Shown in pieces: positions 50,237 to 58,709 of a stretch of DNA of 64,000 nucleotides (position 1 is its first letter; each line of letters opens with the position of its first letter). The stretch spans positions 1,674,001-1,738,000 of the forward strand of contig NZ_CP113063.1 in the NCBI RefSeq assembly GCF_026625785.1, in the 5' to 3' direction. The position numbers and the translations under genes were made by a program. The notes beneath the pieces are model-generated. The model was not told the DNA's origin. It saw only the letters and a list, made by a program, of their open reading frames with translations, and did not search any database. The stretch comes from Gordonia sp. SL306 (GTDB lineage: Bacteria > Actinomycetota > Actinomycetes > Mycobacteriales > Mycobacteriaceae).

Positions 50237-51122
50237 CCGGGTGACCCTCCGTGTCGATCTGCTCCTGACTCGCAGCCCACGACGCGAGCAGCTTCAGCCC
50301 GTCGGCGGTGGGCGTTCCCGCGGCCGCGGTGTAGATGTTCAGGTACAACCCGGGCTCGGAGGGCAGTTCCATCCCCTCGAAGTCGAGGTCGAGCTGCCCG
50401 ACCACAGGGTGGCGGAGCCGCTTACGTCCACTGCGATGGAACCGGACGTCTTGGGAGGCCCAACGTTGGCGGAAGAGCTCACTGCGCGTGGACAATTCAC
50501 CGACGAGCTGGATGAGGGCCTTGTCGTTCGGGTTCCGACCGGCCTCGAGCCGTAGCATCGCGGCAGCATCCCTGGCGATCTGGTCGTAATCGACGAAGAA
50601 CTCCTCGGCCTCCTCCGGATGCAGGTAGACGAATCGGGTGGTGTTCGCAGGTCGTCGAGGATCGGCGAGCACCGGCGAATAGAGTGCCCGCGCGAGCTGA
50701 TTCATCGCGACGATGTCGTGACGACCGTTGCGCACCCAGGCCGGCGCGTCCGCGATGGCGTCGAGGACCTGTTGGATGGCCGGTCGCACTGTCGAGGCCG
50801 GGGTGCGGGCCCGGCGAGAACCGGCACCGGCCTGTGACTGGCGGGCCAGGGCGTAGAGGTGATCCCGCTCGGCCTCGTCGAGCTGCAAAGCGCCGGCCAG
50901 GGCGGCGAGCACACTGTCCGATGCACCGGCGAGGCTGCCGCGCTCCATCCGCACGTAGTAGTCGACCGAGACCCCCGCGAGCAGTGCGACCTCCTCGCGA
51001 CGCAGACCCTTGACGCGACGGTTGCTGCCGTAGGCAGGCAAGCCCGCCTGATCGGGGGTGATGCGCGCGCGCCGCGAGCTCAGGAACTCGCGGATCTGAG
51101 TGCGCAGGTCGGTGGTACCCAT
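50223..51122 (-). CDS. XRE-family regulator with MmyB-like ligand-binding domain
   Basis: A 299-aa regulator. The N-terminal HTH (LRREEVALLAGVSVDYYVRMERG, about residues 38-60) is followed by a PAS-like MmyB ligand domain (WVRNGRHDIVAMNQLARALYSPV; NTTRFVYLHPEEAEEFFVDYDQIARDAAAMLR). ATG 51122 was chosen; the open frame upstream runs through the promoter. Such proteins bind fatty-acyl-like ligands and usually control a neighbouring dehydrogenase. Divergent from a zinc alcohol dehydrogenase. Confidence 0.9.
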   Translation of the reverse strand: MGTTDLRTQIREFLSSRRARITPDQAGLPAYGSNRRVKGLRREEVALLAGVSVDYYVRMERGSLAGASDSVLAALAGALQLDEAERDHLYALARQSQAGAGSRRARTPASTVRPAIQQVLDAIADAPAWVRNGRHDIVAMNQLARALYSPVLADPRRPANTTRFVYLHPEEAEEFFVDYDQIARDAAAMLRLEAGRNPNDKALIQLVGELSTRSELFRQRWASQDVRFHRSGRKRLRHPVVGQLDLDFEGMELPSEPGLYLNIYTAAAGTPTADGLKLLASWAASQEQIDTEGHPVSRG

Positions 51123-51158
51123 GGACTCCAGGGTAGGCACGATGCCGCAGGCCAGGGA

Positions 51159-51173
51159 GGTACTGACAGTACC
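51159..51173. promoter_or_regulatory. XRE operator candidate 1
   Basis: GGTACT-GAC-AGTACC, a perfect 6-bp-arm palindrome in the divergent promoter of the XRE regulator and the alcohol dehydrogenase, within GGGAGGTACTGACAGTACC. A near-identical element lies at 52710-52729. Confidence 0.7.
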
Positions 51174-51224
51174 CGGAACGATGGTGACTCCCCACGCGCG
51201 CGGAATCGCGGTGCACTGGATGTC

Positions 51225-52274
51225 ATGAAAGCCACCTACATGTACGGCGCCGGCGACGTCCGCGTCATCGATGTCCCTGATCCGACCCTGCAACTACCGA
51301 CCGATGCCCTGGTCCGAGTGGTCCGCGCCTGTGTCTGCGGCAGCGACCTGCACCCATACCACTCCATGCCCGACACCCCCGCGGGCGCGCCGATGGGCCA
51401 CGAGTTCATCGGCGTCGTCGAGGCCGTCGGCTCCGAGGTCACCACCGTCAGCGTGGGTGATTTCGTCATCTCGCCGTTCGTCGTATCGTGCGGGACCTGC
51501 GAGTTCTGCCGGGCCGGCCTGCAGACGTCGTGCCTGCGTGGCGGATTCTGGAGCGACGACGCCATCGGCACAGCCGGAGCGCAGGCCGAAGCCGTTCGGG
51601 TACCACTGGCCGACGGCACCCTGGTGAAGGCGCCGGTGGACGAGAACGCCGACGACGCTCTGTTGGCCTCGCTGCTCACCCTCTCCGACGTGTACGGCAC
51701 CGGCTGGCATGCCGCCGTGCGCGGGGGCGTGACCAGCGGAAGTTCGGTCACCGTGATCGGCGACGGAGCGGTCGGCCTGCTGTCTGTGCTCTCCGCCCGT
51801 CAGCTCGGTGCCGAGCAGATCATCTTGATGGGCCGCCATCAGACCCGAACCGACCTCGGTCGGGAGTTCGGCGCCACCGAGGTTGTCGCAGCACGTGGCG
51901 ACGAGGGCATCGAGCAGGTCCGTGACCTGACCGGGGGTCTGGGCAGCCAGGTCGTCCTGGAGGCCGTCGGACATCGTCCCGCCTACGATCAGGCGGTCGG
52001 CGTGGTCCGTGCGGGCGGTGTCATCAGCCGGGTCGGCGTCCCTCAGTACGACGATGCGCCGGTCGGCTTCGGCTCGCTGTTCGGCCCCAACGTCACGTTG
52101 ACCGGCGGCCCCGCACCGGTGAGGGCCTACATCGATCAGCTCCTCCCGGCGGTGCTCGACGGCAGCGTCGTCCCGGGCAAGGTGTTCGACCGGACGTTGT
52201 CACTCGACGAGACACCCAAGGCGTACACCGCGATGGATGCCCGCGAGGCACTCAAGGTCGCGGTGCGGCCCTGA
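51225..52274 (+). CDS. Zinc-dependent alcohol dehydrogenase family protein
   Basis: A 349-aa medium-chain dehydrogenase. CVCGSDLHPYHS has the catalytic zinc cysteine, GHEFIGVVEAVG the zinc histidine/glutamate, and CGTCEFCRAGLQTSC four cysteines of the structural zinc. VIGDGAVGLLSVLSA is the NAD(P) Rossmann motif. ATG 51225 lies 51 bp after the palindrome. Substrate unknown; probably an aldehyde or secondary alcohol stress metabolite. Confidence 0.9.
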   Translation: MKATYMYGAGDVRVIDVPDPTLQLPTDALVRVVRACVCGSDLHPYHSMPDTPAGAPMGHEFIGVVEAVGSEVTTVSVGDFVISPFVVSCGTCEFCRAGLQTSCLRGGFWSDDAIGTAGAQAEAVRVPLADGTLVKAPVDENADDALLASLLTLSDVYGTGWHAAVRGGVTSGSSVTVIGDGAVGLLSVLSARQLGAEQIILMGRHQTRTDLGREFGATEVVAARGDEGIEQVRDLTGGLGSQVVLEAVGHRPAYDQAVGVVRAGGVISRVGVPQYDDAPVGFGSLFGPNVTLTGGPAPVRAYIDQLLPAVLDGSVVPGKVFDRTLSLDETPKAYTAMDAREALKVAVRP

Positions 52275-52277
52275 CCG

Positions 52278-52652
52278 TCAGTCCTGCGGGTCGAGTCGGA
52301 ACGTCTCGCCCGGTCCGTGCGGGGCGACGACAGTTCCGACGATCTTCGGGCCGTAGCGGTCGTATTTGAGGTGGTACGCGGCGTCCAGGGACGGATGCAC
52401 GTCATCGTCCGGTTCCTGGAATGCCACGTCCTTCTCTACGCCGCCGGCCCGGATCCGACCGCGACCGCCGGCGAGGGCGCGCCGGAACCAACCGTTGTCC
52501 CGCCCGTATGCGGAGCGGATGAAGATGTGGTCGCCCGAGCGCACCGCCCAGATCGTGACGAACGGCCGCAGTGTGCCATCCGATCGATACGAAGACACCT
52601 GCAACTCGTCGGAGTCGCTGATCCGGTTGAGTTCATCGTCGGTCCACGTCAT
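52278..52652 (-). CDS. DUF2255 family protein
   Basis: A 124-aa small protein with the DUF2255 pattern (RPFVTIWAVRSGDHIFIRSAYGRDNGWFRRAL; YHLKYDRYG), related to split-barrel flavin-binding proteins. ATG 52652 was chosen; the longer frame covers the operator. Divergent from an aldo/keto reductase, with the XRE palindrome between them. Confidence 0.8.
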   Translation of the reverse strand: MTWTDDELNRISDSDELQVSSYRSDGTLRPFVTIWAVRSGDHIFIRSAYGRDNGWFRRALAGGRGRIRAGGVEKDVAFQEPDDDVHPSLDAAYHLKYDRYGPKIVGTVVAPHGPGETFRLDPQD

Positions 52653-52712
52653 CGTCGACTGTCCTTCCGTGGGGTGTCTGACCACCGTAAGCGCAGATCT
52701 CGCGTGGTGGGA

Positions 52713-52727
52713 GGTACTCGCAGTACC
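52713..52727. promoter_or_regulatory. XRE operator candidate 2
   Basis: GGTACT-CGC-AGTACC, flanked as GGGAGGTACT...AGTACCTGG, matching the site at 51159-51173 over the arms and the GGGA flank. It lies between the DUF2255 gene and the aldo/keto reductase gene, so one regulator may control both promoters. Confidence 0.7.
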
Positions 52728-52777
52728 TGGTACGACGAACACTCCTTCGTGAAGTGCCATCGGCGTAGCGTGAGGAT

Positions 52778-53662
52778 ATGGCCATACCGCAGATCGAACT
52801 CAACAATGGAATCCACATCCCGGCTTTGGGTTTCGGGGTGTACCAGACACCACCCGACGAGACGGCGACCGCCGTGGAGACGGCGCTGTCCACCGGCTAT
52901 CGCCATATTGACACCGCCGCAGCATATCTGAACGAATCAGGAGTCGGCGAGGCGATCCGCCGCTCCGGCATCGACCGTTCCGAATTGTTCATCGAGACCA
53001 AGATCTGGATCACCGACTACGGCTACGACGCCACTCTGCACGCCTTCGACAAGGCCGCAGGCAAACTCGGCGTCGAGCAGATCGACCTCCTCATCCTGCA
53101 CCAGGCACTACCCGGCGAGTTCAACCTCACCATCGACGCCTACAAGGCGCTCGAACGCCTACTGGCCGACGGAAAGGTCAAGGCCATCGGCGTCAGCAAC
53201 TTCATGCCCGACCACCTCGCACGACTTCTCGACGCGACATCGGTGGTCCCGGCGGTCAATCAGATCGAGGTCCACCCGTACTTCCGGCAGTCCGCCCTGC
53301 TCGATGCCGATGCCGAGCACGGCATCGTTTCCCAGGCGTGGTCGCCGATCGGGGGGATCACCTTCTACCGCGACGGCTCCCACGGTTCCACGCTCGAGGA
53401 CCCGACACTGCAGAAGATCGGTGCCGCACATGAGAAGACCACCGCGCAGGTGATGCTGCGGTGGCACATCCAGCAAGGTCGGCAGGTGATCCCCAAATCG
53501 GTGACACCGTCCCGGATCGCGGAGAACTTCGACGTGTTCGACTTCGAGCTCACCAACGACGAACTCGCCTCCATCGATGCACTCGACACCGGGGTGCGTG
53601 GTGGTCCGGAGCCGGAGGTCATCACACGTGAGAAGTTCGGCCTGACCATTCCCGAAGCGTAA
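52778..53662 (+). CDS. Aldo/keto reductase
   Basis: A 294-aa NADPH-dependent (alpha/beta)8 reductase close to 2,5-diketo-gluconate reductases. Asp and Tyr in HIDTAAAYLNE, Lys in IETKIW and His in LILHQAL form the catalytic tetrad; IPKSVTPSRIAEN binds the cofactor phosphate. ATG follows GTGAGGAT. First of a short operon with a cupin protein. Confidence 0.93.
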   Translation: MAIPQIELNNGIHIPALGFGVYQTPPDETATAVETALSTGYRHIDTAAAYLNESGVGEAIRRSGIDRSELFIETKIWITDYGYDATLHAFDKAAGKLGVEQIDLLILHQALPGEFNLTIDAYKALERLLADGKVKAIGVSNFMPDHLARLLDATSVVPAVNQIEVHPYFRQSALLDADAEHGIVSQAWSPIGGITFYRDGSHGSTLEDPTLQKIGAAHEKTTAQVMLRWHIQQGRQVIPKSVTPSRIAENFDVFDFELTNDELASIDALDTGVRGGPEPEVITREKFGLTIPEA

Positions 53663-53671
53663 GGACGGAAG

Positions 53672-54070
53672 ATGGATATCGACCAACACAAACCCACCAC
53701 CAAGAACCCGCCCGAACAGTTCACCGGCGACGTCTGGCTCGACCCGATCGCATTTCCCCGCGAGTCCGGTCAGCAGATGGTCGTGGCGAAGGTGCGCTTC
53801 GCGCCGGGCGCACGCACCGCGTGGCACTCACACGCCCGCGGCCAGACCCTCCACATCACCCAAGGTGTCGCATGGGTGCAGTCCCGCGGCGAAGCCAAGG
53901 TCGAGGCCCACCCGGGTCAGACTCTGTATTGCCCACCCGGCGAGGAACATTGGCACGGTGCGAGCAGCGACTCCTTCATGGAACACCTGGCGATGCTCGA
54001 CAATGCCGAGGATCCGGCGACCACCACGACGTGGCTCGAACACGTGACGGAGGAGGAGTACCTGGCCTGA
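53672..54070 (+). CDS. Cupin domain protein
   Basis: A 132-aa single-domain cupin. TAWHSHARGQTLHITQG gives the first motif with two His and a Gln in place of the usual Glu; PPGEEHWHGAS gives the second. It resembles small actinobacterial cupins annotated as carboxymuconolactone-decarboxylase partners or mandelonitrile-lyase-like. It follows the reductase gene by 9 bp. Metal-dependent role unknown. Confidence 0.87.
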   Translation: MDIDQHKPTTKNPPEQFTGDVWLDPIAFPRESGQQMVVAKVRFAPGARTAWHSHARGQTLHITQGVAWVQSRGEAKVEAHPGQTLYCPPGEEHWHGASSDSFMEHLAMLDNAEDPATTTTWLEHVTEEEYLA

Positions 54071-54171
54071 CGCGGGGCAAGCCGCGAAGATCGCTGAGCC
54101 CCCAGCCGAGTGAATGGTAGGCGCAGACCAGTTGGGATAGTGGAGACCGGATCGCACGAAAGGGGAACTCG

Positions 54172-55002
54172 ATGACCACGTGGCTCATCACCGGTTGCTC
54201 GTCCGGCCTCGGGCGCGCACTTGCCGAATCCGTGCTCGAGCACGGCGACAACGCCGTCGTCACCGCACGCGTCGTCTCGACGGTTCAGGATCTTGTCGAC
54301 CGCCATCCGGACACCGCCCTGGCGGTCGCCCTCGACGTCACGGACAGCTCACAAGTGAGTGCCGCTGTCAGCGCTGCCGACGAGCGTTTCGGCGGCGTCG
54401 ACGTTCTCGTCAACAACGCGGGCTACGGCTATCGCGCCGCCGTGGAGGAGGGTGAAGACGGGCCGGTCCAACAACTGTTCGACACACACGTGTTCGGGAC
54501 GGCGCGGACGATCAAAGCCGTGCTGCCCGGGATGCGGGCCCGGCGCGCCGGCACCATCATCAACATCTCCTCGATCGGCGCCCGGATGTCCCCGGAAGGC
54601 TCGGGATACTACTCGGCGGTCAAGGCGGCAATCGAGGCGTTGACGCTGTCGCTGCGCAGAGAGGTTGCTCCGCTGGGTATTCGAGCGATCGTCGTCGAAC
54701 CCGGCGCTTTCCGAACCGATTTCGCCGGCCGGTCACTGACCCAGTCTGCCGACGCCATCGGCGACTACGCCGACACCGCAGGCAAACGGCGAATCGAGAA
54801 CGACACCGTGCACGGCACCCAACCGGGCGACCCGGCCAAGGCGGCCGCCGCTCTCATCACAGTTGCCGAGTCTGCCGATCCGCCGTACTTCCTGCCGCTC
54901 GGCAGCGACGCCGCGGCGGCCGTTCGCAGCTCTCTCGACGCGTTGGCCGTCGACATCGAGAAATGGGATGAGCTGACGCGGAGTACGGACTTCGCGCAGT
55001 GA
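54172..55002 (+). CDS. Short-chain dehydrogenase/reductase (KR/17-beta-HSD-like)
   Basis: A 276-aa classical SDR: TGCSSGLGRALAES, NNAGYGYRAAVEEG, Ser in INISSIGA and YYSAVKAAIEAL (Tyr-x3-Lys). It resembles the oxidoreductase/SDR group often found as adaptive stress genes. Its TGA overlaps the GTG of the next gene, so it is coupled to a PLP enzyme. ATG follows AAAGGGGAAC. Confidence 0.9.
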   Translation: MTTWLITGCSSGLGRALAESVLEHGDNAVVTARVVSTVQDLVDRHPDTALAVALDVTDSSQVSAAVSAADERFGGVDVLVNNAGYGYRAAVEEGEDGPVQQLFDTHVFGTARTIKAVLPGMRARRAGTIINISSIGARMSPEGSGYYSAVKAAIEALTLSLRREVAPLGIRAIVVEPGAFRTDFAGRSLTQSADAIGDYADTAGKRRIENDTVHGTQPGDPAKAAAALITVAESADPPYFLPLGSDAAAAVRSSLDALAVDIEKWDELTRSTDFAQ

Positions 55003-56147
55003 AGACCCCAGTGTCCGCCGACGCCGTGTTGGTGGAGCGTTCGGGCACAACGCATCCGCTCACCGACGGCCGATGGCGCGGCGACGACGGCGGACCGCTG
55101 ATGGTGAGCCCGATCAGCGGACTGACTCCGAACGAGATCGACGCCGCCGAGCGATCATTGTGGCGTTACGGCGGAGCCCTCCCTGTCGACCCGAGTTTCC
55201 GGGTCAGTCTCGGCGAGGGATGGACACCGCTCGTCTCCCTACCGTGGGGTCGCGGCGACATCCGGTTCAAGCTCGAATGGTTCAATCCCACCTCGAGTTT
55301 CAAAGATCGCGGGGTGTCCGTGATGATGTCGCACCTGCGCAGCCAGGGGGTGTCGCGGGTCCTCGAGGACAGCTCGGGCAACGGCGGATCGGCCGTCGCC
55401 TGCTATGCCGCGGCCGCCGGCATCCACGCCACGATCATCGTCCCTGCGGCGACCTCGCCGGCAAAGATACTGCAGGCACGCGCCTTTGGCGCGGAGATCG
55501 AACTCGTGCCCGGAACTCGCGACGAGGTGTCCGACGAGGCCATCAGGCAATCCGCGACGATCCCGTACGCGAGCCACAACTGGCATCCCTTCTTTCTGCA
55601 GGGAACCAAGACCATCGCCTATGAGATGTGGGAACAACTCGGCTTCACCGCACCCGACAACGTGGTGCTGGTCGCCGGCGCCGGCAGCAACATCCTCGGC
55701 TGCGACATCGCCTTCCGCGAGCTACTCGAGGCCGGGCAGATCGACCGGCTCCCGCGACTCCTCGTCGGACAGCCCGAGCACTGGGCGACCATCGCCGATG
55801 AAGTCAATGGGATCGATCCGGAAAGCCGTGGGCCCCGAGAGCCCACGATTGCCGAGGGCGCATCGATCGCGCGTCCGGTTCGCCTCATCGAAACAGTTGC
55901 AGCGGTGGTGGATTCGGGAGGTTCGGCCGTCGCGGTGTCCGACGACGAGATCCGTGCGGCCGTGGCGGCCCTGACCGCACGAGGCCTCTACGCGGAACCG
56001 ACGAGCGCAGTCGCGGCCGCGGCGCTCGACCGCTTCCTGGCCGACGGCACCATCAGACCCGATGACACGACGGTCGTCATCCTGACCGGCACGGGACTGA
56101 AGTCCGCCGACTCGATGGCGGCCGTCGTGGGGAGAACGCCTGACTGA
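54999..56147 (+). CDS. Threonine-synthase-like PLP-dependent enzyme
   Basis: A 382-aa fold-type-II PLP enzyme. The lysine of PTSSFKDRG binds PLP, and EDSSGNGGSAVACYAA and the late GTGLKSAD contact the cofactor phosphate. GTG 54999 overlaps the SDR stop. It resembles threonine synthase and diaminopropionate/cysteate-synthase-type paralogues, but pathway thrB/thrC genes are not near, so a beta-replacement or ammonia-lyase role on an unusual amino acid is possible. Confidence 0.85.
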   Translation: MKTPVSADAVLVERSGTTHPLTDGRWRGDDGGPLMVSPISGLTPNEIDAAERSLWRYGGALPVDPSFRVSLGEGWTPLVSLPWGRGDIRFKLEWFNPTSSFKDRGVSVMMSHLRSQGVSRVLEDSSGNGGSAVACYAAAAGIHATIIVPAATSPAKILQARAFGAEIELVPGTRDEVSDEAIRQSATIPYASHNWHPFFLQGTKTIAYEMWEQLGFTAPDNVVLVAGAGSNILGCDIAFRELLEAGQIDRLPRLLVGQPEHWATIADEVNGIDPESRGPREPTIAEGASIARPVRLIETVAAVVDSGGSAVAVSDDEIRAAVAALTARGLYAEPTSAVAAAALDRFLADGTIRPDDTTVVILTGTGLKSADSMAAVVGRTPD

Positions 56148-56153
56148 CCTGCC

Positions 56154-56190
56154 TGTAGCAACCTGCTACACTGGGTTTCACCCTGCTACA
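56154..56190. promoter_or_regulatory. Toxin-antitoxin operator repeats
   Basis: TGTAGCA-ACC-TGCTACA (56154-56170), a perfect 7-bp-arm inverted repeat, and a second TGCTACA at 56184-56190. They lie 30-66 bp before the antitoxin start and probably serve autorepression. Confidence 0.65.
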
Positions 56191-56219
56191 GCTCGTACCG
56201 TGCCACAGATGGGCTTGCC

Positions 56220-56606
56220 ATGACCAGAGCCGCGGACAAGGTCACCCGCGTCGACGCCGACCTCGTCGACAGTGCGATCGCCGAAGGCCGTCGTCAACAG
56301 CGGACCGGCCGCCAACAACTCGAGTACTGGGCGCGCGTCGGCCGCGCACTCACCACCCACGAGTCCGCGTCGCTGCGGCGCGTGCAGGACGCACTGGCAG
56401 GCACCGTAGCGACCACCGACCTCACACCTGATGAAGGCCGCGCGTTCAACGCCCAGGTCCGGGCCCTGGTGAGCGAGAGTCTGGCAGCGGCCGACTACCG
56501 ACACGAGCTCACCGAACGGGGTGTCACCACCGTCTCACTCGACGAGGACGGCCGCATCGTCGAATACCGACCGGACGGAACCACCCACGTGCTCGACGTC
56601 GAGTGA
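56220..56606 (+). CDS. ParD-like antitoxin
   Basis: A 128-aa antitoxin of the ParD-like family; the signature is VDADLVDSAIAEGRRQQRTGRQQLEYWARVGRAL at about residues 11-44, a ribbon-helix-helix-type DNA-binding part. The rest probably contacts the toxin. Its stop overlaps the GTG of the kinase-like toxin gene, as expected for a coupled pair. Confidence 0.83.
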   Translation: MTRAADKVTRVDADLVDSAIAEGRRQQRTGRQQLEYWARVGRALTTHESASLRRVQDALAGTVATTDLTPDEGRAFNAQVRALVSESLAAADYRHELTERGVTTVSLDEDGRIVEYRPDGTTHVLDVE

Positions 56607-57175
56607 GACGCCTCGATCTGGTCATCGGCCCCAACGGCTCGGGCAAATCGACGTTCGTCGAGTACACCCTCGGCCCGCTGTTGCCGGGGAGCGTGTTCGT
56701 CAACGCGGACTCGATCGCACGGCAGCGCTGGCCGGCCGAGGCCGAGGCACGCTCATATGACGCGGCAAGAATCGCCGCGGACACCCGCGACCGCCTGATC
56801 GCCGACGGGCGCTCGTTCATCGCCGAGACCGTGTTCTCGCACGAATCGAAACTCGACCTGATCGACCGCGCGCATGACGCCGGATACTTCGTCGTACTCC
56901 ACGTCCTCATCGTGCCCGAATCCATCGCGGTACTGCGTGTCGGCCGCCGTCAGGCGTCGGGCGGACATTCTGTGCCCGAGAACAAGATCCGCGCCCGATT
57001 CCATCGATTGTGGCCACTCGCGGTCGAGGCGGTCCATCGTGCCGACGAATCGACCGTCTACAACAGCGCACTCGGCCCGGCCCCCACCATCGTCGCGGAG
57101 TTCACCGCAGGCGTGCTGGTCGGCGCCACCAGGTGGCCGGCGTGGGTGCCAACCGAACTCCGAGGGGACGGCTGA
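56603..57175 (+). CDS. Zeta-toxin-like ATP-binding kinase
   Basis: A 190-aa P-loop kinase. Walker A GPNGSGKST at 9-17, catalytic Asp in VNADSIARQRW, FIAETVFSHESKLDLI, and a lid with RVGRRQASGGHSVPENKIRARF whose arginines and histidine match zeta toxins. Zeta toxins phosphorylate UDP-N-acetylglucosamine and so block cell-wall synthesis. The GTG start overlaps the antitoxin stop. It is shorter than most full zeta toxins, so a related kinase role is possible. Confidence 0.85.
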   Translation: MRRLDLVIGPNGSGKSTFVEYTLGPLLPGSVFVNADSIARQRWPAEAEARSYDAARIAADTRDRLIADGRSFIAETVFSHESKLDLIDRAHDAGYFVVLHVLIVPESIAVLRVGRRQASGGHSVPENKIRARFHRLWPLAVEAVHRADESTVYNSALGPAPTIVAEFTAGVLVGATRWPAWVPTELRGDG

Positions 57176-57258
57176 GGTTTCTTGTCGACAACAGAGCGGC
57201 GAGAATCTTCTGGTGGCCACCATCTGACGGTCGACACAGCCAGATCGGTTGCGCGCCC

Positions 57259-57286
57259 ATCGCCTAGCGCCTAGCGCCTAGGCGAT
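57259..57286. terminator. Hairpin with CGCCTAG triple repeat at SDR stop
   Basis: ATCGCCTAG (57259-57267) and CTAGGCGAT (57278-57286) are inverted partners; between and within them CGCCTAG occurs three times in tandem (57261-57281). The stop codon of the minus-strand SDR lies in the right arm. Possible terminator. Confidence 0.5.
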
Positions 57287-58108
57287 CCCGACCAGCCGCT
57301 CCGACGCCTGCCACAGCCCGTCGATGAGTTCCTGTTTGTGCGCCTGCGAGTTCTGCGGCCCATTCGCCTTGTGGCGGCTGAAATACACGCCGTTGATTGC
57401 GGGATCGGTGCCACGGTTCGCCAGCGCGATCAGTGGCTCGGCCCCCTTCTCGGGTGTGATGGTGGCGACCTTCTTCAGCGGCGTGCGATACAGCAGGCCC
57501 ACGAAGAACGAGTCCCGCCCGAAGCTGGATGCCACCGGCCCGGGATGCACTGCGGCGGAGATGATTCCGTCATCCTTCCAGCGCTCGGCGATACCTCGGG
57601 TGAACAGGATGTTCTCCAGCTTGCTCGTCCCGTAGCAACGCAATTCCAGCGCGCGCCGTCGCTGGAAATCGAGATCGTCGAGGTCGACCTTTCCGGCGAG
57701 GTTGCCGATACTCGCGGTGTTCACCACCAGCGCACCACCATCGGCAGAGAGCTTGTCGCGCAGCAAGTTGGTCAGCAGGAACCCGCCGAGGTGGTTGATC
57801 TGGAAGTTCGGTTCGTGGCCGTCCGCGGTCCGCTTCTTCGGGTCGAAGGTACCGCCGGCATTGTTGAGCAGCACATCGATCGTGCCGACCCGTTCCCGGA
57901 TCTCGTCGGCGAGACGTCGGACGTCGTCGAGCTTCGCGAAGTCCGCGACGAACGCGGTGGCACCGGTCTCGTCGGCCACCGCCTTGGTCTTCTCGGCCGA
58001 ACGACCCACGACGACGAGGTCGACGCCGGGTCCGGCGAGTTCCCGCGCAGCGACTGCGCCGATCCCGTCACTCGCCCCGGTGATCACGATGGTCCGTTGG
58101 TTTGCCAC
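57278..58108 (-). CDS. Short-chain dehydrogenase/reductase (retinol-dehydrogenase-like)
   Basis: A 276-aa SDR with TGASDGIGAVAARELAG, NNAGGTFDPKKRTADGHEPNFQINHLGGFLLT, and CYGTSKLENILFTRG (Tyr-x3-Lys), typical of the RDH/WW-oxidoreductase group. Arg in VVGRS favours NADP. It lies downstream of the MarR gene on the same strand, as another SDR does in the paralogous block at 15.8-18.8 kb, but the two SDRs are from different subgroups. Confidence 0.9.
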   Translation of the reverse strand: MANQRTIVITGASDGIGAVAARELAGPGVDLVVVGRSAEKTKAVADETGATAFVADFAKLDDVRRLADEIRERVGTIDVLLNNAGGTFDPKKRTADGHEPNFQINHLGGFLLTNLLRDKLSADGGALVVNTASIGNLAGKVDLDDLDFQRRRALELRCYGTSKLENILFTRGIAERWKDDGIISAAVHPGPVASSFGRDSFFVGLLYRTPLKKVATITPEKGAEPLIALANRGTDPAINGVYFSRHKANGPQNSQAHKQELIDGLWQASERLVGIA

Positions 58109-58123
58109 GAATTCCAGTCCTTC

Positions 58124-58177
58124 TATCGGTTGCTGTCGACCTATCAGTTGCCATCGACCTGTGAGTTGCCATCGACG
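58124..58177. repeat. Three 18-bp tandem repeats
   Basis: Three units of about 18 bp with consensus TATCRGTTGCYRTCGACC at 58124, 58142 and 58160, in the region 16-70 bp upstream of the SDR start. The second and third share AGTTGCCATCGAC exactly. Confidence 0.8.
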
Positions 58178-58213
58178 TTGTCGACCATACGTTGCGTCGC
58201 CGTCTCCGGGCTC

Positions 58214-58693
58214 TCACCGAGCGGCGTGCTCCTGGTGATGCTGACGGGCAATGGTCCGCTCGTAGGCATCGTTGAAGGACCGCAACTCGTGCAGCAGCGC
58301 ATCGGGCGCACCCGGTGTGAGGTCGGAGAACACCCGCACCAGTCGTTCGGCACGCAGCATGCCGTCGTGCTCGAAGGCCTCGATGCCCAGCGCTGTCGGA
58401 CGGATCAGTCGACTCAGCTGCCCTGACACCTCGAACCTCTCCAGGTAGCCATGTTTGATGGCCGCGTTCACCTGTCGATTCACCGTCGACTGTTCGAGGT
58501 CGAGCTCCTCGCCGAGTTCACGCAGGGTGCGGGCCCGGCCGTCGGACAACGTCCAGAGGATGCCGAAGGCCGAGGCCTCCAGGCGCGCCCCGGGGAAGAC
58601 ATTGGTGCGCCGCCTACTCATCCGGAGCAGCTCTTCCGCCAGGTCACGGTAAACCGGTGACTCCCAGAACGAATCGTCGCCGACATCGGGCAT
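58214..58693 (-). CDS. MarR family transcriptional regulator (paralogue)
   Basis: A 159-aa paralogue of the regulator at 16674-17162; SFWESPVYRDLAEELLRMSRRRTNVFPGARLEASAF and the HTH LRELGEELDLEQSTVNRQVNAAIKHGYLERFEV are nearly the same. ATG 58693 was chosen because GGAGG lies 8 bases ahead; ATG 58699 is too close to it. Divergent from the fused MFS exporter. Confidence 0.9.
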   Translation of the reverse strand: MPDVGDDSFWESPVYRDLAEELLRMSRRRTNVFPGARLEASAFGILWTLSDGRARTLRELGEELDLEQSTVNRQVNAAIKHGYLERFEVSGQLSRLIRPTALGIEAFEHDGMLRAERLVRVFSDLTPGAPDALLHELRSFNDAYERTIARQHHQEHAAR

Positions 58694-58709
58694 ACGCATG
58701 TCCTCCCAC

